Assembly: GCA_020726505.1 (NCBI GenBank)
Contig: JAHLEZ010000006.1
Location: 1,054,001 to 1,118,000, forward strand
Direction: 5' to 3'
Source of the DNA: Leptodontidium sp. MPI-SDFR-AT-0119
Lineage: Eukaryota; Ascomycota; Leotiomycetes; Helotiales; Leptodontidiaceae
Length of the DNA: 64,000 bases
Translations under genes and position numbers: made by a program
In this document: one piece after another, positions 33,660 through 44,724 of the stretch
Layout: each line of letters opens with the position of its first letter
Numbering within the stretch: position 1 is the stretch's first letter
The notes under the pieces: model-generated
What the model saw: the letters and a program-made list of their open reading frames with translations, nothing else
Told to the model about the DNA's origin: nothing
Database searches by the model: none

Positions 33660-35518
33660 TCAATACTTTGGAAGGTATCCACATGTATCATGCTGGGAGT
33701 AATATATCTCTGGGTACCTATTTCTGGGTTGACTTTCTGGCTGCCAAATCGTGGCTGGATAAAATCTATCCCTGGCCAATTCCCTTCGTTTGGCTATCTT
33801 GATGAGATAGTAGATCCGACCATAGCAAAGTTGTAGCTCGAAAGATGCAACGTATTTTGAGTCTGGCCAGCTCCTAGGGTCTTTGAAATAGCCTCCACCT
33901 GGAAGTTTTATTGGGTCAGTCGATGTGTACGCGCCGAGAACCCGATCAGGGTTTGCTGTTATAGCATCCTCCGGCGTTTCCACAACGTCACACCATGGCC
34001 TGTGGTATGGCAATGGTGTATTAACACTGTCTGTTGAAAATTGCTGCAGACCAGTACAGAGCGTTAGCTGATTGAAATTGCTGGCATTTTCTTCGCAGAA
34101 CTGCAACACCCTTAGTATGTGTCCGGTTTGTGAATCTGTTCCAGGCAACGATCCTCCCAGTATTACATCCGGGCTCCTAAATATCTCGTCTGACTGATAT
34201 TCGAGGAGGTAGATAATTCTAGCTCCCCTGAACCGGCCACCTTCCCACCTAATCCATTCTGACGACCAATCACTCACAGCCATACCTGGGGGTAAGCTTT
34301 TTACCGAATCAAAACAGATGCCAACAGCTTCTTGGTGTGATACATTTGGCGAGATCTTGGGGCTTTGCCGTACAAAGAATCGGAGAGGTTGGGGCTCCCT
34401 CAGCCCACTGTCGTGCAATTCGAAACCGTTAAAGGCGGTTTCTTGTAGTCGTCTAGGCAGTCTTGATTGTTTTGTTCCTAGGTTTTCATCGATGTGAAGC
34501 AAGATATCGGCCCCGACTCTGACAAACTCACCCCCAGAATAGGATATCTTCTTCAGCAGTGGCTCGTAACTCCATTCGCTACCATTTATGCTAATAATAG
34601 CGGCGTAAAGGGACTCGCTGAGGTCATTTAGAACGAGTGCCATGAGAAGCTCGACATTGACACCTCGACCAGTAAGCGTTGCTGCTGTGTTCGTAGCCAT
34701 TGTTGAAGTGCAACGTCCTTTAACATCTGGTGATCTTGAGAAGTATGCTGGGGACTTTGCAAGCAATCTCCACAATGGTGTTTGGATCGCTTCCTTTTCT
34801 GTGCTTCTCCAAAGAAATATGGAATTGTCATCTGAAGACTTCAAGATGGCTTCCTGAAGTCTCAAAAATGTCTGCTCGCCACCCTCTCCATACAACAGTG
34901 GGATGTTGACATCAAAAATTACGAGAAGGCAGTACGCGATGTCCTCTGGAACAGAAGTTTGCCGCCAGGCTCGACATCTATATCCCCACCAAGTAGGATG
35001 CTCACAGGTATTTTGGTGATAGAGCGAATAGCATGTTTCAGGCGGTCCTTACTCCCGAGATATGTCCAATTCTTGTTGTAGAATCGAAGTTCTTTGGGGG
35101 CGATCAGCTCTTGGAAGGTCCAGCCTCGTGTGAACCAGGCGCTTTGTTCAAATTCCGAAGTCTCTGGATCCAGTGCAGCCTCTATAGTGGATGAAGATAC
35201 GTCAGATAGATACGCATAGCAAAGTGTGGCCTCCTTGTAATAGCGAAACATTGAGTTGATGGCTTCGGACAACTCGGCACTACTTGTCTTGTCGATGCAA
35301 CAGGTATCGATCCAGATGTACTTGAAGCCATGACGGGCAGCTACAACACAGCTGTAGTGGATCTTGATCATTCCTTGAGGATCACGCATTCCTCCGGGCT
35401 TCATATCTCCAAAGGTCACTTCCTTCTCATCCCACCGATGCGATAGAATTGCATATTCAGGGGGAACCTTAGCCGCGAAATCCTCCACTTCTATGCTTGC
35501 AGTGTTCAACAGACGCAT
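33660..35518 (-). pseudogene. HET-domain (heterokaryon incompatibility) gene broken by internal deletion/frameshift
   Basis: The first frame (35518-34919) has a full HET domain: MRLLNTASIEVEDF at the start, YAILSHRWDEKEVTFGDM, FKYIWIDTCCIDKTSSAELS, a block with INSMFRYYKEATLCYAYLSD, and WFTRGWTFQELIAPKELRFY. It then reaches a stop just after GGDIDVEPGG. In a second frame the expected continuation appears: RQTSVPEDIAYCLLVIFDVN, IPLLYGEGGEQTF and LRLQEAILKSSDDNSIFLW. A roughly 340-residue C-terminal region follows down to 33660. Relatives have about ten further residues (a segment like SVAQRMSWA) between the two halves, so a small deletion that also shifts frame best explains this. Intact HET proteins trigger cell death on fusion with an unlike strain; this copy should encode only the N-terminal HET part. 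Confidence 0.75.
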
Positions 35519-36120
35519 TGCTGCGGACCTGTACACACGATGATATGGTTCGCCAGGGTCGGTTCAAACACCTCCTCGATTGTTTTAAGTCCTGGATGAT
35601 TTTGACGACACAAGATAGGAGTGTAGAATTGTCTTCCAAAGCGCTCGCTGAAGAACTTCAGTGTCACTCTTTGTATCCCGGCGAAAGATGGCTGGCTGCC
35701 TTACTGCGTGGGGATCTGTGGCTGAAGACATCATTGGCTTGTAAACGACAGTAGCTAGGTGCTTTGGAGAAGAAAAAGAAACCGAGATTCGCCAACTTGC
35801 ATTTTGCATCATAAAATATTCATGAAACATAGACAAAAAAGGGGCAACGAAAAAGAGGCACCGCCGGATGGATCTGTTTTGACCTAGGAATGTATTATTA
35901 AGAAGACTTTATAGCATTTAGTCAAAAGAAAGAACACGGCCCAACTGAAGTCCAACGATCCGTGCAAATTGCAGAACTCCACAAGACTAATTCAATGATG
36001 GATACCTAAGACGAACATCAGGATTTGAGGGTTTTTTCAGTTCAATAATATGCTTCTGTAATGTGCTGCTTGCTCAGATATGGGAGAAATTCGAGGTACA
36101 GAAATACTTTCACCATGATA
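35519..36120. other. Intergenic, no gene recognised
   Basis: 600 bp upstream of the HET gene; presumably its promoter and the 3' region of the next minus-strand gene. No convincing frame or RNA gene. Confidence 0.45.
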
Positions 36121-36851
36121 TCACAGATCACTGAAATCCTCGCCAATCTGTGAGTATTGGGATCGGGAGATGCTGTATCTTTCACACCAAATGCCAAGTC
36201 CGAAAACCAATCCACTAATCTCAATATATTCTCGGCGATGAGGAATAGGTTTTGGTATGTGTTCTAGCACTGGAAGTCCCGAAGCTGTTGATGCTCGTCT
36301 TGGTAGAGGCGGCATAGCAAGCGCATCGAGGATATCAGGAGATACTTCTCGGCGAGTCTCTTCGTCTGGAATTTCTTCAAGATCAGAGTCTTCTTTCGGA
36401 ATAACTATGTATGTAATTGCGTCCTCAGTCAAATATGGAATTTGATCTTGTGCTGGGTCAACTTTAATGCTGTGGATAACATTTTCAATTGCATATTCAG
36501 TGACTTCTTCTAAATCCTACAACCCGAATTAGCATACGTGAACATATTCACGAGGCCTGGAAACTCACAGTTGCTTGAGGAGACCGTATTGGGCTCTCAA
36601 TTGTGTCGCCTTCGCCATCCCAAGACACATCAGCGAGATGGTTTGGAAGCTCGTCTCCATCTTCTTCTTCATCAAGGTTATCATATTCAACATTCTTATT
36701 ATTATTGTCGCTGGAGTAATCATCTCTACCATCTTCAGAACCAACAGGATCATTTGAAGCCTCCGTATTTACTGTGGCGAAGCTGCTGGTATTCTGCTTG
36801 TAGGTTAGGCAATTCTTCGACGCTGAGCGATTTGCCTCTGCCTAATAGGTC
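36121..36851 (-). CDS. Acidic hypothetical protein, 5' end unresolved
   Basis: Two well-linked exons. Upstream exon about 36851-36568 encodes an Asp/Glu/Asn-rich segment (SEDGRDDYSSDNNNKNVEYD, LDEEEDGDELPNHLADVSW). After a 51-nt GT-AG intron with TAAT branch (about 36517-36567), the downstream exon reads DLEEVTEYAIENVIHSIKVD, EDAITYIVIPKEDSDLEEIP and EYIEISGLVFGLGIWCERYS to a stop at 36121. The upstream exon has no ATG; an acceptor (CCTATTAG) just before it suggests another exon further 5', which I could not place. No known domain. The acidic, disordered first half suggests a nuclear or scaffold role, but this is only composition. Confidence 0.4.
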
Positions 36852-36910
36852 CTGCTGCTGCGGAAAAACAGGCAGCAAAGAGTCGAGAACTCAGACAACG
36901 CTTAGATGAT

Positions 36911-38195
36911 ATAACGCACTTCTGATATCATCAAATTGTGAAGGGTAGGCGTTATGTGATCCGTATGGGGCGTGGTACTTAGGTATTCTTAACGTGTTAG
37001 GTGTTGGATGATAGTTGGCGTGAATGTTCACCGGATGTTCAAGCACCACCACAAAGAAACAATTCCTCCCCCCAACTCGTTTTCACAAAAATGACCAAAA
37101 TTCGGGACATGCGCGAGATTGCAGCGAGGTAAGGAGAAGCATCCAATAATCAGGTCTGCATTCCGACTCATATCCAGGACATTAACGGATTACACCTAAG
37201 TCATCGAGGAAGTGCACTTGACTTCATATACTGTTATATGTCGGAGATCTGCATGTACCGTTAGATTATTTTTCAAAAAAAAAAAATCTGATTCACAGTA
37301 CCAAAATACTACTGCAGAGATTTCTAATTTTGAAAAGTCAAAGCTTCATCGATTTTCGAGTCTTCCCAAACACCAAGGAAATGAGGCGGATGTGCCAGAC
37401 CGGAATAAAGCATCAAGACACAAAATCAAATGGGGAACACAAATGCAAGAAGCAGTACAATTGCATGGCGCGAGATACATGTATCGCCATAAAGCAGTCG
37501 AGTTCGTACCTTAAGGTATGCGGGTTAGCCTTTGACTTTCCCCTGTCCACAATATCTTCCCACCGCAGAGCCACAGCTTCGCAGAATATCCAATAGCCCC
37601 TGAGAAGTGGCAATCAGCCGCATCGATACACCAAACAGGTTCTCTTGGCCAGCGCGACTTGAGAAATAGCTGTTTGAAGAGGCCGAGCAGTTTGTCCAAA
37701 ACAGTAGATCTCGAGAAGCAGCCTCCAACCCTTGGGAAATGACTATTGACTCTCAGTAGCCAGTACACCCCGAGGAGGTATTGATCAGCCACGGAGAAGT
37801 AGCCGGCGTTCACTTATGAATACCAACCAGCAGAAAGCCCCCTTCCCTTATCAGCGCAACCTCCAGAAGTTATGCCTTCTCTAACCAGCATACATACACC
37901 CCTGAATAAACAATAAAACAGTAAACATACCACAAGCGAAAAGGGGAGGAATGGGCAACAAAGGGAGCTTGCAACCGTCAAAAGGCCAAAATTCAATAGT
38001 TGAGGGTTGCACATGCCAGAAAATAGACTGCTTGCTTCCAGCCAGCGATGACGTAGGTGCTCAGCGCCATCAACACCGTCTCAATCAACATTTCCAACTT
38101 AGCCCAGACCCTTCAAAGCTAAGTTCCTTCCCGAAACTTAACTCTGACTTTCTAATTATTTTACTTGACTCTAAATTCATTGGGGTACTGAGCAA
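36911..38195. other. Intergenic region
   Basis: About 1.3 kb with a poly-A12 tract near 37277 and no supportable gene. A 100-codon minus-strand frame (37511-37813; contains KQLFLKSRWPREPVWCIDAA) looks mildly protein-like but lacks any recognised motif. The last part should be the promoter of the DUF3292 gene. Confidence 0.4.
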
Positions 38196-40470
38196 ATGTC
38201 GTCAACAAATAGCGACCACTCGCTGGCTGCGTCACAGCAATTCGAGGTGGTGAATGCACCCAATGTTCACGAGCCAGAAATTACAGAACCGGCACCAGAA
38301 GAACATCCTACAGAGAGCCATGAACTTGCAAATGCAGATCATGAAGAGAAAGGAGCTGCTCAGATCAACCATGGCCACACCGAAGTAAGAGACTTGGGAT
38401 GGAACGATCATCCATCTGATGTTCCAGCTCCTCTGGTTGGAGGATTGTCAAATGAAGAACTTTGGACTCTTATTAGACGATTCAACAAAGTGAGTATTGA
38501 CACCTCGAATTATAGCTATGTTATAGTATCCTAATCTCCCTAAAGCAAATGTACCATGTCAAGGCACTTCCTGAACCGCCTCTTGGCGGACTCGATCTCA
38601 ACATCGCAGACGAAGAGGAATTTTCTCCAGACAAATTGAGAGCCAACATCGAGCGACTTTTTTTGACGGTAGGAGTTGGCATGGTCGGATTCTGGAAACA
38701 TATCGCCCGGCTTCGGTCGTGGCGAGAAAGGAATCGAACATTGGCTTTTGCTGTCGTCTACTTTGGGACCTGGGCAATCGACTACCTAGTACCCACAATC
38801 ATCGCATTCCTGGTGGTTTTGATCGTATACCCGCCAGCTAGGGCATGCTGCTTTCCACCAGCACCGATCGCTTTGATCGATTCTAAGACAGGGGGAATTA
38901 AGCAGCCAACAGCTGGAGTACTTGGAAGCGACAACAGCTTGACGGGGGCTCCTGAGAAGCATCAAGGCGAGGCTGTAGAACAAGAGGCCAGCAACTTCGT
39001 CAATGGATTTACTTCTATCGCGATCAGTAGTGCTACTGGAAAGCATCCCGAGGTGGATACACAAGCAACTGAGGGAAGGTCCAATGGCCTTGAGAACAGT
39101 ATTCCTGATCCAACGAATTTCGCCATGGGAGCAGCTGATGCTAAGGACAAGGCAGCTGGTGGGGAGCCAAATGTTGTGCATGATAAGTCTAAAGAGCCCA
39201 TGTCAGCAGCTATGTGGTCTAAGACGAGACTTGTAATGCATGCTACTGGTGATATCAGCGATGGCTGGGAGAGATTTGGAAATGCATTATCAGCGACTGC
39301 ACCCTTTCCAAAGGAGAAGCCTCGTATCAAACTTGCCGCAGTATGCATAATGTCTCATTTACTCCCTCCCCTTGTCCGTTGAAGCTCCGGGGTAACTCAT
39401 ACTTGGAAATTACAAACATGGACCTGGTTTTGATACTTGGTGAGTGCCCTTGCTGATCGCTTTCAGGTCCTTGCACCAGTACTCCTCATCTCGCTATTCA
39501 CAAACTCCTACATGTTCATGAAAATGAATGGTTTGTTCATTGGCTTCGGCTTCTTCGCTAATCCGATCATCTGGAGGGTGGCTTCATACCTGAATAGAAT
39601 GTTCCCACAGTGGCAGAAACTCCTTGAGATCAGAAATACTCTACTGAAAGGCGTGCCTACAAATGCCCAGCTCACAGTCACACTACTTCGCATAGGTGAA
39701 GCAAACAAAGCTCCCCTACCCCCGCCACCTTATTCGGGACCTCCACCACCTAATGTGACCCACGAAACGGCTGGACAGGACTTGGAGCATCTTAGTGTGT
39801 ACCCCTCATCACCTGCCTGGCCAAATGCTAACGTTTACAGAAGATGTGACTGATACTGAGCTGGAAAATGCTGTACATCCCGATGCTGCAGTAACAACTG
39901 GTACAGATGTAGTACCCAAGAAGAAACAACATGGACATCGGATTCTTGCTGCAATCAGAGGGGTAGCCAAGGGAGGTGTTGAGACAGCTCTTGGAACAGA
40001 CAGACTTAAAGCAGCTGTCGGTGGAGAACATGCTAAGAATCGACTTGGTGTTTTGAAGTCGGGGGGTATTGATCGTGCAGGCCCAGTTGATTTCCCATGT
40101 CGTTTCAAAGGAAAGAAGGGACATGCATATATCACCACAACGGCCACTACACCTGTGTTGAGTTGGACAACTGAGAAGGAGGATGCTGATCCTGTCTTCT
40201 CTATTGCAATTGCAGACATTCAGGTTGGTCTTATCATTGGTTCTGAAGGATAGGATTAGCTGACTTGGTTTATAGGAGATCAAGAAAGTCGGAGGTCTCG
40301 GATGGAAGACAAGACTTGTAGTTGGATGGGCAACTTCTAGAGACATCGCTGATGGTATACTCATTGTTGATAAGCAGGGAAACAAGAAGCAACTCACAGC
40401 TATGGAGCTTCGAGAAGAGCTCTTCAACCGTCTAATCACAATGGGTGCCCAGATGTGGGAAGCTTGGTAA
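38196..40470 (+). CDS. DUF3292-family membrane protein
   Basis: Five exons (38196-38489, 38546-39340, 39467-39794, 39841-40223, 40276-40470) give 664 residues. The family core is clear: LVGGLSNEELWTLIRRFNK joined to QMYHVKALPEPPLGGLDLNI, then ADEEEFSPDKLRANIERL. Two hydrophobic blocks follow (LAFAVVYFGTWAIDYLVPTI with FLVVLIV, and LAPVLLISLFTNSYMFMK), and finally a C-terminal domain with DFPCRFKGKKGHAYITTTAT and GWKTRLVVGWATSRDIADGI. Known: the family is ascomycete-wide and has no assigned function that I know. Seen: an amphiphilic, multi-pass or hairpin membrane region in the middle and soluble ends. The C-terminal domain, with strand-rich repeats, looks PH- or GRAM-like in pattern, which is inference only. 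All introns are phase-consistent. Confidence 0.88.
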
Positions 40471-40954
40471 GAGCTGCGAGTTACAATAGAGCGTTTGTGT
40501 AATGTAGCGCCTGTACAATAATCTCCAATGGATGCAATGAGTTATGAACCTAGGCCTGGAGATTCCATGAGGTTGGTCCATTGAGCAAAACCACGTTTAC
40601 TTGTTGACAGGTCAACCTCGGTTCGAAACCCGTCTGGACATGAGCCAGAGAAATGTGGATATATCGCATTCGTCTAACTTATTTGAGAAATGAAAACTTC
40701 TCTCTTGAGCCAAAAGACGTTTCAAAGAATACAACATATGCACGTGATGATTAATGAATTCTTGGAGCTTGGATTTCTTGGCGCGATCCCGCGCGTCAAC
40801 TGCAAGCGCCCCCTTCCCAACTTTAAGTCTCACCTTGACTTGAGACAACAGGCATCTCCACAAGCTGTTCTGCGCCTCGCCTCGACCTGGCACCACCTCA
40901 TGCAATTGCATGATATCTGGTCTCCCCTTGGAACTGAAACCGAAGATCCACAGC

Positions 40955-43839
40955 ATGTCGTCCAAGGCAGTGACTCGAAAACGCAGCAGAGCGCAACTCC
41001 AGGAGCAGGATGAACTGGCTCCAGAGAAGGACAGCGCGCCTCTTTTGAGTACCAAGAAGAGGAAACTCAATGCCGATGGCCCACTGCCCGCGAGTGGAGG
41101 CACATTTGGCTCAATCAAGCGCTCAATTGGTGGAATTTTCGGTCTCAATAAGAATGGAAAGGAGAATTTGCCCAAGGAGGACGAGCAAGACGAACTTGCC
41201 GACGACAATGACGACAGCGATGTAATAAATGACGAATCCACAAAGGATATTTGGGAAGTTGAGGGGTCGGTGCCTGACGAGGCAGTTGGAAAGAAGCGTA
41301 CTCCTGGGCGCAACAGATTAGTGGCAACCCCAACGAGCACAAAGTCAGGGCAGAAAGGCAGTGCGAAGTCGAGAAAGGACAAAGAGACATCTAGTAAGAA
41401 AGGAGGAGACATATGGGAGGTGCCTGAATCTCCGCCCAGAGGCACCAGAAGCATCTCAACGACAGAGCGAGCAAAAGCTCTTCTGGCGCCTCCTGTGAAG
41501 AACTCGAGCCCCGAGCCCAAGAAACGAAAGCCTGGGCGGCCTAGGAAATCGGACGTTCTGAAGAATGCGAAAAAGCTTTCGAACAAGGCAATACGGGAGA
41601 AGATGATGGCAGGAGGCGGTGGTGGATCAGAGCAGGAGGACGAGGACGAGACTGCTACACCTACAAGAAGACGGAGGAAGATGGCTCGCTCCGAAGAGGG
41701 TAATGAGCTCGAATCTGTTCCCCAATCTGGGAAACCGTCCACAATCAAGAAACGGGGTCGGCCATCTCAGGTACAAGCTGCTGAGACGGCTGAGTCGAGA
41801 CAAGCGCCGAAAGGTATCCTGACACCTGTGAAGCAAAGAGCTGGGAGGGGAAGAAAAAATGTGGTCTTTGACGCGGGCGATGAAGTTGACTTGGGATTCA
41901 GGGACCTACCATCATCTGCTGGAACTGCGAAGTCTAATAAATTTAAAAAACCACTTCAGAGCCCATCTGCTGCTCTGGCTTCAAAATTCAAGACGAAAGT
42001 TGCAGAGCCAGAACTTGCGTCTGAGGACGAGGTAGAACAGGAGGAAGACGTAGAAGCCGAAGAAGTGGAAATGGAAGAAGATGCCGAGTCCGATGAGATT
42101 GATGATGAAATGTGCGAAATTTGTTCCGGACTTGAGTCAACAACGAAGAACCCAATTATGTTTTGTGATGGGAAAGACTGCGAATTTGCAGTTCACAGGG
42201 AATGCTACCAAGTTGCAAAGGTGCCAAAGGGAGACTGGTTCTGCCGAGATTGTGAGCCCAAAGCTGAGAACGAGGACCCGTTTGCACAATTACAAGCTAC
42301 GGCTCCTGCTACCGAAAATGCCAACATTCCAGATATTGAGGGATTCGGGGATCAGTTGAAGCATATGCAGCGCACTCTGTTGGACAGGTTGACGGGTCAG
42401 CGACGGACTAAGCTACGAGGACACGACGAGGAGATGCAAAAAGTCCACCAAGTTGTGGAACAGACAGTCCTGGCCGGAGAAGGAAATTCTATGCTTGTGA
42501 TCGGGGCAAGAGGTTGTGGTAAAACGACGGTATGTCTAGTATTGCTCGAGGAATGAGGCATAGCTAATTGGTATTTAGCTCGTGGAGTCCGTGATATCAG
42601 ACCTTGGGAAAGATCACAGGAACAGCTTCCATGTTGTTCGGTTGAATGGTTTCATTCACACTGACGATAAGTTGGCACTAAAGGAGACTTGGCGACAACT
42701 GGGTCGGGAGATGGAACTGGAGGATGAAAATGCGGGCAAGGTAAGGCACAATGCTGCCAGTCATTTGCGCACTTCTAATATGCATGCAGACGAGCAACTA
42801 CTCCGATACACTGACGTCCCTTTTGGCTCTCTTATCCCATCCCTCAGAGATTTCCGAATCAGAGCCAGAGCAGACTGCTAAATCTGTGATATTCATCCTA
42901 GATGAATTCGATCTCTTCACTACACATCCACGTCAGACTCTGCTCTACAATCTGTTTGATATAGCACAAGCGAGGAAAGCACCAATTGTTGTACTCGGTT
43001 TGACAACAAGGGTCGACGTGGTTGAGAGTCTTGAGAAAAGAGTCAAGAGTCGTTTTAGTCATCGTTATGTGCATTTGTCACTACCGCGGAGTATCCCAGC
43101 ATTCTGGGATATCTGCAAGGGTGGCCTCTTAGTTGAGCCAGACGAGCTTGATGACGAGAGCCTCGGCTTCGGGGGCCCCGGCCAGGATGAGTTTGTCTCC
43201 TTCTGGCAATCAATGATCGAGGTGAGAAACTTAGTAATGATCCATTTGTCCGTCTGCTAATCGACCCAGGACCTATACAACAAAGATGCAATTTTCAAAC
43301 ATCATATCCAATCAGAGTTCTACCGATCGAAGTCTGTCGCAGCATTCTTCACTTCATGCATTATTCCAATTGCAAATCTGGCACTAGGAAACCTGCCTCT
43401 CACAGGCATGCCTTTTACGCACACCTTGTCCGCTCCCGACTCTAAACTCCTTATCTTGCAAGGGCTCTCCGAGCTAGAGCTTGCACTTCTCATTGCCGCA
43501 GCACGCCTCGACATCATCCTTGACACGGACACCTGCAACTTTGCAATGGCTTATGACGAGTACAGTAATTTGACCTCCCGATACAAGATTCAAACCTCAA
43601 GCACTGGAGTTACTGCTCTTGGGGCAAGTGCAAAGGTATGGGGCCGCGATGTTGCTTTGGGTGCGTGGGAGAGACTAGCTGAATATGGATTGCTCGTTCC
43701 TGCAGGAATCGGTGGGGGCAGCGGAAGGGATTCTGGAGCAGGAGGCCGCATGTGGAAGATTGACGTGGGCCTCGAGGAGATAACGGGAAGTGTCGACAGC
43801 TTGAGTGGGGTTATGGCCAAATGGTGTCGAGAGATCTGA
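40955..43839 (+). CDS. orc4: Origin recognition complex subunit 4 with AT-hooks and a PHD finger
   Basis: AAA+ subunit of ORC, which binds replication origins and loads MCM helicase in the nucleus. Four exons (40955-42529, 42579-42740, 42790-43221, 43270-43839) give 912 residues. I start at 40955 (MSSKAVTRKRSRAQL); an in-frame ATG at 40910 exists. The N-terminal 370 residues are disordered and basic with AT-hook-type motifs (KRKPGRPRK near residue 192, KKRGRPS near 267, AGRGRK near 290). After an acidic run, a Cys4-His-Cys3 PHD finger spans about 386-432 (CEIC, CDGKDC, VHREC, WFCRDC). The AAA+ domain follows: Walker A VIGARGCGKTT, split from the rest by intron 1 directly after KTT, and Walker B VIFILDEFD. 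The C-terminal winged-helix region ends MAKWCREI. A 378-codon antisense frame over exon 1 is a composition shadow. Confidence 0.93.
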
Positions 43840-44724
43840 AAATCATACGCCATCCGACTATGTTACGGTATCCCGATTCATATCACTATGTCGGCAAGGT
43901 GAGCTGTTGTCGGGAAGCTTGTGTCGCCGCCCGGTTGGTAAGCTTCGTATCAAGTGACGCCAAGCGTTGCATTTCTTCCTCCGATGCATCTTCCCTCAAC
44001 AAAAAGTGATGTTGAAGCCGTCGGCATCTATAATGCTCTTATTTAATTTTTCCGTCGTATTCTGATTACAATTTCTGTGCTTCTGCTCTTAGCTGGTTGG
44101 TTCCTATTACCACAACCCCGATATCATCGGCCGGCCGATGGTTGCTTTTGCTCACTCCATGGTCCTCGATCAGTAGTGGTTGGCCGCCTCGTCTGCAACG
44201 CAGGAAGCCACTTCTTGGCATGAGGTTGTACAAATTGTGATTCATTCACCGTTTCAACGACCGTCCATGGGAAGGACAAATGCGGCTCGGGGGTTTTCAT
44301 CGAGGATTGCTTGCATCTCAGCCAATGCTGACTGCAGCATGCGACCTCGCTTTCCCCCATTGCCCTGATTGCACCTTTGAGGTGCTGTAAAACATCCTAT
44401 GCCGGCCAACTGCAGTTCCACAACCTTACGATTGGTCGAAGCTTCAGCTATGACAGCTGTGATGTATCGCATGTGGCTTGCCTCAATCGTTTCCCCATTG
44501 GAGCTCCTGTATGTTACAGCTGCATGTTCTGACCGACTTGCCAGCCTCTACTTCTGAAGGGAAGCGGGGTAGGGTGGTAGGCAAACGCTCTTAAATAGTC
44601 ACCGCCGTTTGCTTTGTTTCCTGTCAATCTTCTCTTGACCTCTTCTCAAATCCAAAAGACTTTGCGATATCGATAGCTCTGTTTACTCGTTCTGTTTGGT
44701 GCTGGGAATCCCAGGCTTAGAACG
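43840..44724. other. Intergenic, no gene recognised
   Basis: About 885 bp between the orc4 stop and the next plus-strand gene. It holds the orc4 3' UTR and the next promoter (CT-rich near 44620-44660). Frames here are short and unlike any family. Confidence 0.5.

Noticed and set aside
37511..37813. 100-codon minus-strand frame with mildly protein-like composition
   Set aside because: No motif, no supporting splice or start context, and no family recognised; kept only as a remark in the intergenic entry.
39828..40439. 203-codon minus-strand frame
   Set aside because: Antisense to exons 4-5 of the DUF3292 gene and spans its intron; no family resemblance.
40600..40650. B-box-like GGTTCGAAACC on the plus strand, considered as a second split tRNA
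   Set aside because: The flanking T-stem does not pair (C-C and C-T mismatches) and no tRNA 5' half or acceptor stem could be assembled nearby.
40612..41748. Long (378-codon) minus-strand frame, Ser/Phe/Leu-rich
   Set aside because: It is antisense to the charged, Lys/Glu-rich first exon of orc4; its composition is the mirror of those codons and it has no domain, start context or splice logic.
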